Below are positions 1 through 10,104 of a stretch of DNA of 64,000 nt, piece after piece (the first letter of the stretch is position 1; every line of letters begins with the position of its first letter). The DNA lies in the NCBI GenBank assembly GCA_016712145.1, contig JADJRO010000001.1:1798001-1862000 (forward strand), written 5' to 3'. This stretch comes from Saprospiraceae bacterium (GTDB lineage: Bacteria > Bacteroidota > Bacteroidia > Chitinophagales > Saprospiraceae). The notes beneath the pieces are model-generated. The model did not search any database. It saw only the letters and a program-made list of their open reading frames with translations, and was not told the DNA's origin. The position numbers were made by a program, and so were the translations under genes.

Positions 1-2
1 GC

Positions 3-407
3 CTTAAAGCAAATGAACAAAAACAACTGGGTTGGAATGCAAAACGAGAACTGGCGAAGCTGAATTACCACATTCATACCGATGCTGTTAAAAATAATCT
101 GCTCCCAAAAGAGCTTTCAGCTGCACAAACTTCAATTGTTTATGCCAACGAAGCAGATGTGCTGAATGTCGCTTTATTTGGAATAACCGCTAAACAATGG
201 CGCGAATCGAATCCCACTTTAAATGGAAATATTAGGGATTATGCTGGTATCAATGAATTGATTTGCTTGTCGAATATGGAAAATCTGAATGCTGTTTTTA
301 TCAATGAACAAATGCCACAGAAATCACGGCTTGTAAAATTGAACCAAATAGCAATTCAACAAATGAAAATTTTAGTAGAAATGGTGAACAGAAAATTTTT
401 AAAATAG
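3..407 (+). CDS. KilA-N domain-like protein, C-terminal part (gene starts before window)
   Basis: The frame is open from base 3 to a TAG at 405-407, so the 5' part lies outside the window. About 134 residues are visible. The segment reading NYHIHTDAVKNNLLP, then YANEADVLNVALFG and GNIRDYAGINELICLSNME, matches my memory of the C-terminal half of KilA-N domain proteins. Those are phage- or toxin-linked proteins of unknown role that are common in Bacteroidota. The KilA-N DNA-binding domain itself would be upstream and is not seen. Family assignment is by pattern recall only. The gene is followed by a 320-bp spacer, so it is probably not in an operon with the next gene. Confidence 0.6.
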   Translation, partial: LKANEQKQLGWNAKRELAKLNYHIHTDAVKNNLLPKELSAAQTSIVYANEADVLNVALFGITAKQWRESNPTLNGNIRDYAGINELICLSNMENLNAVFINEQMPQKSRLVKLNQIAIQQMKILVEMVNRKFLK

Positions 408-729
408 TATGACCGGAAGCGACCAAGCTCAATAATAAATACTGTGGAAAAAATTGTATACAAATTTTAGCGAGCAATTTATTCAATTGATTTTTTTAAA
501 TATAATCTTTTGTTTCTGCTCATATATTTTTTAAGGCCTAATTTTGAAACAATAATAAAAAAAGGAAGAATTAGAAATTACAATAAAATAACAAAATGAA
601 AAGTCTACACAACTTACAAATATTTTTCACTGAAACGAAAAGTCGCAGATTGGAACATTCTTATAAAGAATCGGAAATAAATTTCAAAAAGAAATGAATT
701 GATCAATTTTTAAAGACCGGAATTAAACT
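408..729. other. Non-coding spacer, nothing recognised
   Basis: This is an AT-rich spacer of 322 bp between the KilA-N-like gene and the broken moxR gene. I see no tRNA fold, no long inverted repeat and no convincing TAnnTTTG promoter box on the plus strand. It presumably contains the promoter of the moxR/DUF5682 pair. Confidence 0.5.
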
Positions 730-1818
730 ATGGAGCAAATTATTCGTCCGCATGCCGAACATGCATTTTTGCATGAACTGGAAGCACTTAAAAATTTTGA
801 TAAAAAAGATAAGCCTGCCCATTGGCAATTATCCCCATGGGCTGTATTGAATTATATCCTGGGTACCCGTCTTGAGGATGGAACCGTGATAACTCCTAAA
901 TACATTGGAGATAAAAAAATAGTTGAGATTGCAATTGCTTCTCTATTATCAGACAGAGCTTTATTATTGATTGGGATTCCAGGGACTGCAAAATCCTGAC
1001 TATCTAAACATCTTGCAGCTGCTATTTCAAATGACTCTACCTTGCTTGTACAGGGGACCTCAGGAACTGGAGAAGACAGCTTACGGTATGGTTGGAATTA
1101 TGCGCATCTGATTGCACATGGACCCAGTAAACAAGCCCTCGTTGCTGGACCTGTAATGAGAGCGATGTTGGATGGAAAATTAGTACGTATTGAAGAGCTC
1201 ACAAGAATTCCAACAGAAATTCAAGATGCCCTGATCACTATTTTATCTGAAAAAATAATTCCAATTGCTGAGTTGAATGAAGAGGTACAGGCAATAAAAG
1301 GTTTCAATGTGATTGCTACTGCAAATGATCGGGATAAAGGGATTTATCCTTTGTCGTCTGCATTGCAACGTCGTTTTAATACCCTGGTAATGCCTTTACC
1401 CGATTCCATTGAAGATGAAGTTCGTATTGTACATGATCGTGTGCAACAACTCGGACAACAAATGAATATCCCAATGGAACAACTTAAAGATTCATTGACT
1501 AAAAAACTGGTACTCATTTTCAGAGAACTTCGGGAAGGACATAGCATCGACAAAAAGCAAAAGATTAAAGCTTCACAAGCTGGATTAAGTCCTGCTGAAG
1601 CCATTTCCATTTTACATCATGCCAGGATTCATCACCATTATTTTTCTGATAAATCATTTGGCCCTGCTGATATTATACCTGGTCTTTTCCAATCCATCAC
1701 TCGTCAGGATGATGATGAAAAAACAATTTTACAAGAATACACGGAAACAGTTATAAAAAAACGAACAGAGTTTAAAGATTGGTATGACGTATTACATTCC
1801 TATTTCAAAGACAAATAA
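730..1818 (+). pseudogene. MoxR-family AAA+ ATPase (YehL-like), interrupted by an in-frame TGA
   Basis: Residues 1-89 and the stretch from 1000 to 1818 are in the same frame, separated only by TGA at 997-999. The stop directly follows the Walker A segment GIPGTAKS. In this MoxR group the next residue is usually Trp, so TGG to TGA is the simplest change. Downstream are the Walker B-like segment LVRIEELTRIP and the sensor region ATANDRDKGIYPLSSALQRRFN. The restored length of about 362 residues fits the family. MoxR ATPases act as chaperone-like remodelers, usually with a von Willebrand A protein; no such partner is visible here. It lies 17 bp before the DUF5682 gene, a known pairing (compare E. 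coli yehL-yehM). TGA is a genuine stop in other genes here (gltX, fumC), so recoding is unlikely. It is a pseudogene or a sequence error. Confidence 0.85.
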
Positions 1819-1835
1819 ATTGCAATCCAGTAACC

Positions 1836-4048
1836 TTGTCTTCAATTAAACTATTTGGCATCAGACATCATGGCGCAGGATCTTCCCGCCGATTGCTTGA
1901 AGCATTAAAACAATATCAACCCGATGTACTGGCAATTGAATTGCCTGCAGAATCTAGTCAACTTTTACCACACATCCAACACCCTGAAGTTAAAGCTCCC
2001 ATCGCATTTTTATATTATAATACAAATCATCCCGATCAATCGATTTATCTTCCACTGGCATCGTTTTCACCAGAATACCAGGCTATACAATTTGCTACGC
2101 TCCAACAAATCCCTTGTGTTCCAATCGATTTACCAGCTGGAGTATCCTTAGTTTCTTCAAATTTTAAAAATGATCCCGAAGCTGATTTAACTAAATACCA
2201 AAAAAGAATTACTCGCGATCCCATTGCATTTCTTGCAAAACAAGCCGGTTATACTGATAGTGAGCGTTGGTGGGAAACACATTTTGAGCAATGGACCGAT
2301 CATGAAAAACTATTTGATATCATTCAGGACTTCATGACTGAATTAAGACATCAGAGCATTGGAATGGATGATGAAGAAACGCTGATTCGTGAACAATACA
2401 TGCGTCAATGCCTTCGCAAATTGTTGAAGAAAAATATAAACGCATTGCAGTCGTTTGTGGTGCCTGGCATGGTCCCGTACTGACACAGGAATTTATTGAA
2501 AAACAAACGAATGATGAACTAAAGAAATTACAATCGCATCCGATTGCCTGTTGTATCATACCCTGGTCCTATAAAAACATGAGTCTCAACAATGGATACA
2601 GTGCTGGAATCGTTTCACCGATCTGGCATGAAGCACTTTTTAAAAATCCAAAAATGGCTGCTTCAAATTTTCTGGTCCATGCAATGCATCAAATGAGAAA
2701 TGAAGGAGCTGAATTGAGTCCGGCTTCAGCAATCGAAGCAGAACGTTTGGCGAATATGTTGGCATTGTTACGAGAAATTCCATTTCCCGGCATTGATGAA
2801 TTATTGGAAAGCTGCCTCACAGTTTTTAATATTGGGAATTCTGAATCTTTAGAATTGCTTAAAGAAAAATTACTTTGCGGAAGTATCCAGGGATCTGTTG
2901 ATTTGGGAGATGATGCCTTGCCGTTTATACGCATTTTTAAAAGTTTGCTGAAGCGACTTCGACTAAATCGCTTTTGGATGGAGGATGGTCCACAGATTTT
3001 AGAATTGGACCTTAGAAAAGAAAAGCATCTCGAAATTTCCAGATTTTTAAATTATACACAACTGTTTCATTTGAATTGGGCTCGTGAAAAAGCACTTGAA
3101 ACGCAAGCATTGGGAAATTTTCATGAACATTGGCAGTTTGAATGGAAGGCTGATATGGAAATTACATTGGTGCGAATTGCCTTGTATGGAAACACACTCA
3201 AGGAAGCAGCCAGAAAATTTATTGGAATTGAATTGGAAAAAAATATTCCCTGGTTTCGATTAGCAGATTATCTGGTTCATGCACTCAAAGCAGATTTCCC
3301 GGAAATACTTCCTCTGTTATCAAATAAGATCGAATCGATTATTATCAGTCATACCGATGTGTTGCAATTAAGCAGTTTGATTCGTCCTTTACTTTCAGGT
3401 TTGGAATACGGTTCCATTCACAAAATGGATACCTTGTTTATCAAAAATGTGCTCGACAAATTGTTGCCTAAATTGTTGATTAATTTACCAGACGCAGTAA
3501 AATTTATTGACAATGAACGCAGCTTGAAAATGTTGGAAGTCATTCCGGTAATTCAATTGTTCTTTGATAAATTCAAGCAACATGAATTTGCAGATTTGTG
3601 GAAAGAGCAGCGATTGATTATGGTCCACGACGCTTTAACCCATCCCAGATTGCAAGGTAAACTTTGGTATGTATTGTTGGAACGACAAGAAATCCCGTGG
3701 ATAAAATTTGTAGAATTCATGAAATTTCAGTTTTCACAATCTTCTGACATTCCAAAATCTGCATTGTGGTTTGAAGGATTCTTACACAACCAGACTGTCT
3801 TTTATTTAATGCATCCAGAAATATTAGAATGTCTAGATGATTGGATTCAATCTTTGGATGAATCACATTTTAATTCCTATCTGCCATTGATGCGACGTGT
3901 ATTTGAATCTGTTGCAGTCTCAGAAAAAAGACGCATCCTGAATCAACTAAAACAAAAAACAATTTCTTTAGAATCTGGCGCTGCATTCAAAATAAAACTG
4001 GATGCAAAACGACAAAAATTACTAGAGGGTTTATTGGCGAAAATTTAG
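1836..4048 (+). pseudogene. DUF5682 family protein (YehM-like), one-base frameshift
   Basis: The first part starts at a TTG at 1836 with FGIRHHGAGSSRRLL, the typical N-terminus of DUF5682 proteins. It is open to 2483. The homologous reading continues in the -1 frame, where KRIAVVCGAWHGPVL is the expected continuation, and runs to 4048. One additional A in the run at 2430-2434 would restore KKKYKRIAVVCGA. The restored product is about 737 residues, close to E. coli YehM (about 760). Function is unknown; the family travels with MoxR ATPases, DUF5691, VWA and SWIM-domain proteins. VWA and SWIM partners are not visible, and a DUF5691-like gene sits 43 kb away. The frameshift may be real decay or a homopolymer error. 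No canonical X-XXY-YYZ slippery heptamer is present. Confidence 0.82.
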
Positions 4049-4059
4049 AACGACCCCGC

Positions 4060-4632
4060 TTAGGGAGTATATGGAATATCTAAACTCCATTTTTCTCTAT
4101 AAATCAAAGATTTTTCAACAGAATATCGCAGGCGTCCCTTTTTATCAAAGAAACTGTAGGTGGTTTTACCCAATGGTTTGACGTCCTTTACGGTTACCGG
4201 TGTACCGGGTAAAAATTCAACCCCAGGAAAATGCGAAGGTTCTATCAAAGTTGTTTGATCCAGAAATGCAAAGTCTGCATGCGCTTTTATTGAAACTTCA
4301 GCTGGATCGCATAGTACATTAAAAATATAGTCGTTGGTATTTTTCTTTGTAAAACTTGCAACAAATGTTCCCGGCACCAACTGCGTGCGGGCCTTTATCG
4401 TATAATCTCCTGGTTCCAACTTGGCAATCAGGGGATCTGTTTCTGTTGCATATCCAAAATCCTGACCGTTTATTTCGACGGAAGCAGACTCTCCAGCTTT
4501 AAATTTTCCTTCTATAATAACAAATAAACTCTTGTGTTCAGTTTTCTCACAAGAAAATGACTGACTAAACAGAAAACTGATCAGGATTATCAGGCCAATC
4601 CAAAAATTGTTGATTCGTTTCACTTGTTTCAT
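4060..4632 (-). CDS. Hypothetical exported protein, possible lipoprotein
   Basis: A 190-residue protein with an N-terminal hydrophobic segment (about residues 10-26) that ends SQSFSCEKTE. The Cys after SFS could be a lipidation site, but the lipobox is atypical. The rest looks beta-rich, including VEINGQDFGYAT and LEPGDYTIKAR, which resembles a PEGA-like or Ig-like domain. I do not recognise a family. It converges on the DUF5682 gene (11 bp between ends) and is separated by 46 bp from the secreted SprB-repeat gene upstream on the same strand. Confidence 0.6.
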   Translation of the reverse strand: MKQVKRINNFWIGLIILISFLFSQSFSCEKTEHKSLFVIIEGKFKAGESASVEINGQDFGYATETDPLIAKLEPGDYTIKARTQLVPGTFVASFTKKNTNDYIFNVLCDPAEVSIKAHADFAFLDQTTLIEPSHFPGVEFLPGTPVTVKDVKPLGKTTYSFFDKKGRLRYSVEKSLIYREKWSLDIPYTP

Positions 4633-4678
4633 ATTACTTATTTATTCATTTAAATAAAAATACAATTTTAAAATACGC

Positions 4679-7582
4679 TTACTCATGGACCATCCAACAC
4701 AAAGTTCGATTCAACGAATCCGAATTCAGAACAACAAAATACAGTGTTTTCGGAAATGCTGAAAAATCAAACGGTAGCTTTAATTTGAGCTGATCGGATT
4801 GAAATGAATGAATTGTTTGTCCATATACATTTACAATGCGAATGCTATACGGTCTACGTTCGTTTAATTGGACTGAAATATAACCCAGTTGATTCACCGG
4901 ATTAGGAATTAATTCAAATTGATTTATGAAATTACTATTAGTTGTTGCTGTAAGTTCTTTAACATGAAACGGACCAAATTCTTTTTGACAGTTTGTAACA
5001 TCTGTAAGGGTACAGAAATAATTTCCAGGAGACAAATCCACAATTGGATTGGCCGTTGAGCCATTTGACCAATGATACTGATAAGGTGGATTTCCCCCTT
5101 CCAGTTGCAACGAAATTGCGCCGTTATTCGCACCGGAAGTACATGGGTTGATGTCAGCGTTAATTAAATCAATTTGGCTCGCCTGGTTCACCGTATAATT
5201 TTGAAATATCTTTGTTCCTTGCTGATCAGCTATTTCTACCCGATAATCGCCAGCTGGAATGTCTATAAGATCTTTACTCGTTTGCTGATTGCTCCAAAGA
5301 TAGGTATAAGGTGGAATTCCTCCTTGTAAGGTCAATTGGATGGATCCATCTTTTCCCTCAAAACAACTGACTGGTTTTAGTTCAACATGCACTACGGAAA
5401 GACTTGATGCGATGCCTATCAATAAGTTTTTGCAAATGCTGTCTGCACCACAATCGTTATGCACCCTCAAACAGACTTCAAATGCTCCTTCTGTAGGAAA
5501 GGTGTGTAGCGGTTGTCGTTCTGTACTGAATGTACCGTCTCCAAAAGACCAATTCCAAGCAACCGGAAATCCAATGGATTGATCGGTAAACAATACGTCT
5601 TTAGCCTGAATCGCCTGATCAAATGTTGCTTGTGGAATGCTGCGTTGATGAACGATTCCGGTATCTGAAGCCACACAATAATTCAGTTTATTTTTTACTT
5701 CCAAAACATAATTCCCAGGAAGATCGACCGTTGGATTTAGTGTATTCATTCCGCCGAGTATGTGACCATCTGCAGTTGTCCAATTATATTCAAATTCGGA
5801 TCCAGTCGAAGAATTCAATCCATTTAATGAAATCATGGAATCCAAACAACTTAAATATGAATGAGTATCAACGGATGCAAGTGGTTTTATTTTGTTTTCA
5901 AGAATGCTTACGGTATCCTGAGAAATACATTGATTGATGGTATCTTTTACATTAAAAATATAATTCCCTGGAAATGTTAAAGAAACCTGTTTTTGTGCAG
6001 AATAAAAACTACTGTCCTCAACTTTTAACCAGTAATATTTAATTGGAAGGTTTTTACTATCTCCCTGGATCGTGGTTTCTAAAAATGCACAATTCAAGCT
6101 GGTATCTCCTGCAACTTGTATGTCCGGAAAAATACGTACATCTACAAGATGCATTGAATCAATTGCACTGCATGCATTATTTGTATTGGTAATTTTTAAA
6201 AAATACATTCCGGGATTTGCCACTTTTGGTGTAAGTGTTTCTGCGCCATTCAGGATGGTCCCTGTCGGACTGCTCCACAAATAATTAAACCAGGCTGCTT
6301 GTTCGGAATTGGTTCCGTTTAAGTTTACAAATTTTTTAATACAATCCCAGCTATCGTTTAAACCTGCTTCAACTTTTGGTTTGTGAGTAATATCAATATC
6401 TTGCTTAATAACTTCGGTACAAGCATTTGCATCCGTTACGGTAACAAAATATGCTTGACCCCCAATGAGATTGGTAAATTCTGATTTTGATTGACTGCCA
6501 TCACCAATATCAAAAGTGTAAGGTGGATACCCGCCAAATGCTTTCACTGATATTTTACCATCTTGTTGATCGCAGTTGTCTCGTTGAGATGTCGCTGTTG
6601 CAGTTAAATCTGTAGGTTGCGTAAGCGTATAGTTACGAACCATGCTGCAATTTTTTAGATCTGTCACTGTCAAACTATAACTACCGACTTTCAAATTCAG
6701 ATTGGCAGCTTGCGATGTATTGTTGGACCATTTATATTGGTAAGGCGGATTCCCATAATCCATTTGAACGGTAATACTTCCGCTTGCTTCATTAAAACAT
6801 TTTATATGATTGAGATCCAATCCAACTACATCGACTCTTTTTTGGGGACCCTCTATGGTATAAGGTCCAAAGCTTTTAAAATAACCATTGCCATCAGTCA
6901 GTGTAACTGAATACGTTCCACCAGGTAAATTATTTATGTCTTTTGTTTTAGCACCATTCGTCCATTTATAGGTAATCGATCCATGGCCACCGGTAACATT
7001 TAAATTTATTTTCCCATTATCCCCACACGTAGAATGCGTAATTACAGAAGTTGCATTCATTGCAAAACTCTTGGTAATCCAATTGGAATAATTTGAATAC
7101 GTCCGCTCAATGATTTCCCAAGTTCGTTTATCAGGAGAAATGACATAGAGCAAGGGATAATAACTATGATAATATTCACTGGCAACAGTTGGACCATTGG
7201 TTGCAGATAAATTAGCAACCCGGTAAGGCACCCCGGTGACCCAATCTCCCCAGGTATAATCATTGCATCCGGCTGGACCAAATAAACATTCGGTATTGGT
7301 TTTCCAATCTGCTTCCAGCATGATTGCGGTGGTACTTGCTCCTAAATTATTGACCACCTGATCGAGGACATGGCTCTCATGAAAGTGCCAGCAGAAACCA
7401 CACCAGGTAGCTTCAAACCCAACACAAGCCGATTTATTATTGCCCATCATGGCATACAGACTGTAGACATTGCCATAAACATCTTCCACATCAAAATCCG
7501 GCGCTACCGATCCATTGGGCAATTGTGAATGGACAGGCTGCAAAAAAGCCAAAAGGAAAAGCGTGATGAAGAACCGGATCAT
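4679..7582 (-). CDS. Secreted thioredoxin-like / SprB-repeat / PKD protein with T9SS type A sorting domain
   Basis: About 967 residues from the ATG at 7582, which gives a clean signal peptide (MIRFFITLFLLAFLQPVHS). An upstream in-frame start at 7612 is less likely. Residues about 20-160 form a thioredoxin/AhpC-like domain with a WCGFC redox motif. Several SprB-like repeats follow, of the form PPYxYxWSNxxxxxxxxxLxxGxYxxTVTD, two of them near the C-terminus. A PKD domain (WNWSFGDGTFSTERQPLHTF) lies around residues 680-750. The C-terminus (FELIPNPVNQLG onward) is a type A sorting domain, so the protein should be exported by Sec and T9SS and kept at the surface or released. The thioredoxin start resembles secreted T9SS thioredoxin-like proteins; redox activity outside the cell is an inference. 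Confidence 0.85.
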   Translation of the reverse strand: MIRFFITLFLLAFLQPVHSQLPNGSVAPDFDVEDVYGNVYSLYAMMGNNKSACVGFEATWCGFCWHFHESHVLDQVVNNLGASTTAIMLEADWKTNTECLFGPAGCNDYTWGDWVTGVPYRVANLSATNGPTVASEYYHSYYPLLYVISPDKRTWEIIERTYSNYSNWITKSFAMNATSVITHSTCGDNGKINLNVTGGHGSITYKWTNGAKTKDINNLPGGTYSVTLTDGNGYFKSFGPYTIEGPQKRVDVVGLDLNHIKCFNEASGSITVQMDYGNPPYQYKWSNNTSQAANLNLKVGSYSLTVTDLKNCSMVRNYTLTQPTDLTATATSQRDNCDQQDGKISVKAFGGYPPYTFDIGDGSQSKSEFTNLIGGQAYFVTVTDANACTEVIKQDIDITHKPKVEAGLNDSWDCIKKFVNLNGTNSEQAAWFNYLWSSPTGTILNGAETLTPKVANPGMYFLKITNTNNACSAIDSMHLVDVRIFPDIQVAGDTSLNCAFLETTIQGDSKNLPIKYYWLKVEDSSFYSAQKQVSLTFPGNYIFNVKDTINQCISQDTVSILENKIKPLASVDTHSYLSCLDSMISLNGLNSSTGSEFEYNWTTADGHILGGMNTLNPTVDLPGNYVLEVKNKLNYCVASDTGIVHQRSIPQATFDQAIQAKDVLFTDQSIGFPVAWNWSFGDGTFSTERQPLHTFPTEGAFEVCLRVHNDCGADSICKNLLIGIASSLSVVHVELKPVSCFEGKDGSIQLTLQGGIPPYTYLWSNQQTSKDLIDIPAGDYRVEIADQQGTKIFQNYTVNQASQIDLINADINPCTSGANNGAISLQLEGGNPPYQYHWSNGSTANPIVDLSPGNYFCTLTDVTNCQKEFGPFHVKELTATTNSNFINQFELIPNPVNQLGYISVQLNERRPYSIRIVNVYGQTIHSFQSDQLKLKLPFDFSAFPKTLYFVVLNSDSLNRTLCWMVHE

Positions 7583-7666
7583 TTGCAGTGAATTTGAAGT
7601 AAATATAATCAATTACGAATTATTGCAGCGTAGTGAAAATCCCGCGTACTTGTGAGACGGACAGGC

Positions 7667-7697
7667 AATTACGAATTACGGATTACGGATTACGAAT
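7667..7697. repeat. Tandem heptamer ATTACGA/ATTACGG
   Basis: About four tandem copies of a 7-bp word, ATTACGA or ATTACGG, in the spacer 7613-7815. A further partial copy lies near 7609. The same word in the opposite orientation recurs at about 44999-45034. It is one member of a set of 7-8 bp intergenic tandem words in this window. The remainder of the spacer holds nothing I recognise. Confidence 0.8.
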
Positions 7698-7815
7698 GGT
7701 TAGATATGAAGCCTGTCGTCTATAGTCTATAGGTAAATGCCTAACAAGGGTGAATCAATTAGGAATTACAGAATCCATTGCGAAGTATGGAATGTTGCGG
7801 TATAAGTCAAGCGAA

Positions 7816-8577
7816 CTAAACTAATTGAAGAAACATGAGATTGTGTATTGGAGGAAGTCGGAGGTCACTTTTTGAACTCAATTTAAGGTAGGCTGTGATT
7901 AGATAATTTGGACAAGCTGGCATTTCAATAATCCGTGTTTGTGCTTCTATCTTTGTGTTGTGAAATTCATTGGTACTAAATATTTCTTGCAGTGGTTTAA
8001 TTTTTAGAAACTGATTTTGCGGATAAGATCCGGTTTTTAGATCAAATAAAATATCGGGCAAACACATTGCGTGAAGGCTGTATTCAAAGTCATCATATCC
8101 TTCAGGGTAACTGAGATGATTGTATTCCTGGATTTCAGGGACGTTGATTTGAAATGAGATGTCAGAAATTCTTTTGCATTCGCATTGAATTGAAGTATAA
8201 TCCAATAACCTCGTTTTTGACAGTTGATGCATCCGCAGTAATTCCCTGGAATTTGAAAATTGCAAATTTCTTTCACCGATACCATTCACCGTATCGGCTT
8301 TCAGTATCTGCCTTAATAAGGCATTGAATTGATCGTAATGTGGTTTATACCATAGCGGACTGAATTTCCTCATGCATCTTTTAATGTACCCCGCCAGTTT
8401 ACCCATGGCACCAAACTCCAAATTATTTTGCCGTATTCTGGCACAGCTCGGCCGGGTTTTAATTTGCTTTGCGGAGGGACCTCCCTTTAAAGAAACAATG
8501 GTTTCACCGTTTAACTCATAAAAACGCAAATCACCAATACTTCCCACCAAAAATTTACCGCCAATTAATTTTGCCAT
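7816..8577 (-). CDS. Uncharacterised protein (MAKLIGG... family)
   Basis: A 253-residue protein starting at the ATG at 8577; two residues upstream is an in-frame TTG. It has no signal peptide and no membrane segment. The N-terminal part, with FLVGSIGDLRFYELNGE followed by VSLKGGPSAKQIKTRPS and RQNNLEFGAMGKLAGYI, resembles an unnamed family I recall from Bacteroidota genomes, but I cannot assign a function. It stands alone, flanked by repeat-rich spacers on both sides, which is consistent with an accessory gene. Confidence 0.6.
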   Translation of the reverse strand: MAKLIGGKFLVGSIGDLRFYELNGETIVSLKGGPSAKQIKTRPSCARIRQNNLEFGAMGKLAGYIKRCMRKFSPLWYKPHYDQFNALLRQILKADTVNGIGERNLQFSNSRELLRMHQLSKTRLLDYTSIQCECKRISDISFQINVPEIQEYNHLSYPEGYDDFEYSLHAMCLPDILFDLKTGSYPQNQFLKIKPLQEIFSTNEFHNTKIEAQTRIIEMPACPNYLITAYLKLSSKSDLRLPPIHNLMFLQLV

Positions 8578-8583
8578 GATCAA

Positions 8584-9198
8584 TTGTTATTAAGTTAAAT
8601 CCATAAGTGGTCTATCTCCATGATCAATGAATACTTAAAGTACAAATGAAGAATAGATACTTTGTAGATACAACGTAGTTCGTCCCAGGAATAATTCCCA
8701 GAAATCAAATTTTAACTAAATATCGAAAGCATTCTTTTCCCTTATTTTCCCATCCTGATGGGAACAACCCCGGGTCAGTATGGGAAAAAAAGGGAGACTG
8801 AAGGGGGAAAAGAGAAGTTAGTTGTTAGTTGATAGTTGATAGTTGATAGTTGATAGTTTGAGATTTGTTAGTTGTTAGGATCTTGAGCATTGTGCATTTT
8901 CTTTTTCAATTTAATGGTATGATTACGATTAGACCATTGCAACAGGCTCTCCTAAATTAAACATTAAATTCATGCATTTCGTTCCTCATTGCATATTTTT
9001 CAACCAGAGAATAGAAGTTAAAAAAGCTGATAAGCTATAAAGCTAATAAGGTCAGTTCAATCTAAAGTTTGTAGATTATATGCAGCAGGTCAGAAATTTA
9101 ATTTCCTGAATTTATAATATTGCAGCATTGTAGAATTGTAGAATTGCAGCATTCTTTAGTCTTTAGCCTCTACAGACTTCCCTTCTATAGACTCCCCC
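8584..9198. repeat. Repeat-rich non-coding spacer
   Basis: A 615-bp spacer without a credible gene. It holds a tight inverted repeat (TTCCCATC CT GATGGGAA, about 8748-8765), a tandem array of the 7-bp word TAGTTGA (about 8817-8858), an 8-bp array ATTGTAGA/ATTGCAGC (about 9121-9153), and CTATAGA-type words at about 9160-9195. These words recur in other spacers of this window. No tRNA or regulatory RNA fold was recognised. Confidence 0.7.
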
Positions 9199-9959
9199 TT
9201 ATTCTTCTTCCAATCCGTCATCCTCCGGTTTTTCCATTAACCAAAACTGATTGATTGATTCTCCTTTTAAGATGTGGATGCGTTGAAGATTGACCAATTC
9301 AAGTATGCCCAGAAAAACAATGATGGCGTGGATTCGGTTTTTACATTCTTCAAACAGGTTTTCAAAATTTACTTTTCCACTAAGATGGATTTTGTGAATG
9401 ACTTTTTCTTGTTCATCTACAATTTCAAATTTGTAATTGTAGATTTTATGTACTACTGTTTTGGACCTTCTTCAAAGCGCTGCATAACCTTTTGAAATAC
9501 TTTCATCAGGTTAAAAAGATTCAGCGTCTCCCATTCCGCATCGACTAAGGCTTTACTTGCAAGACTTTCAAATTCCTTTTTCATATTTCCACGCGGAACT
9601 CTAAAATAACGATCGTCTTCCATCTTGCTCATTTCATCAATCACCTCACGAACTGATTTATATTCCAACAGTCTTTGAACCAATTCTTTTCTTGGATCTA
9701 TTTCCTGGTTGTTTTCATCCAGTTCTTTACGTGGGAGGAGCATTTTTGCTTTAATCCGAATTAGGGTGGCTGCAACAAGAATAAACTCACTGGCTAAATC
9801 TAAATTCAGGGACTCAATGTGACGAACGTATTCTAAAAAATCTTCGGTGATTTTGGCTATAGGTATATCGTAAATATCAAGTTCGTCTCGTTCGATAAAA
9901 AACAAAAGCAGGTCAAAGGGACCTTCAAACTGCTGTAACTTAATGGTATACGTATTCAT
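9199..9959 (-). CDS. scpA: Segregation and condensation protein A, reading frame interrupted by one base
   Basis: The kleisin subunit of the SMC-ScpA-ScpB condensin complex, acting in chromosome segregation. The N-terminal part (start ATG at 9959) shows QFEGPFDLLLFFIERDELDIYDIPIAKITEDF, split here only by my reading, and LASEFILVAATLIRIKAKMLLP, both ScpA hallmarks. That frame stops at 9453. The conserved C-terminal winged-helix part continues in another frame to TAA at 9199-9201, with NRIHAIIVFLGILELVNLQ. Adding one base to the four-T run at 9459-9462 (plus strand) joins them into about 253 residues, a normal ScpA length. Because ScpA is usually core, a sequencing error in the homopolymer is more likely than a true null allele. 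Confidence 0.88.
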
Positions 9960-10104
9960 TTTATTCTAAAAAGGAAGGCGAAGTTACGGTAAATGAACTG
10001 GGTTTTCGGGGAAAATGTGAGGGCTGGTACTTAAAAATTACGGTTTCTTCCGAAGAAGCTTGTGCTTTTCTGGAAGATGGGTTTGCTTCCTTTACCTTAG
10101 CTTT

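Noticed and set aside
408..729. tRNA or small RNA gene
   Set aside because: I found no cloverleaf arms or TTCGA-type T-loop in this spacer, nor in the other long spacers (8584-9198, 15448-16081, 21566-22035, 50940-51610).
730..1818. TGA read as tryptophan or selenocysteine in moxR
   Set aside because: TGA ends several intact genes here (gltX at 14032, fumC at 49503, the FAD oxidoreductase at 18385, the 23-haem gene at 28665), and TGG is used for Trp throughout. No selenocysteine insertion element or Cys-aligned position is evident.
2408..2483. Programmed -1 frameshift in the DUF5682 gene
   Set aside because: The shift direction would fit, but the run reads G AAA AAT in frame, not a canonical slippery heptamer, and I see no downstream pseudoknot. 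A one-base loss is simpler.
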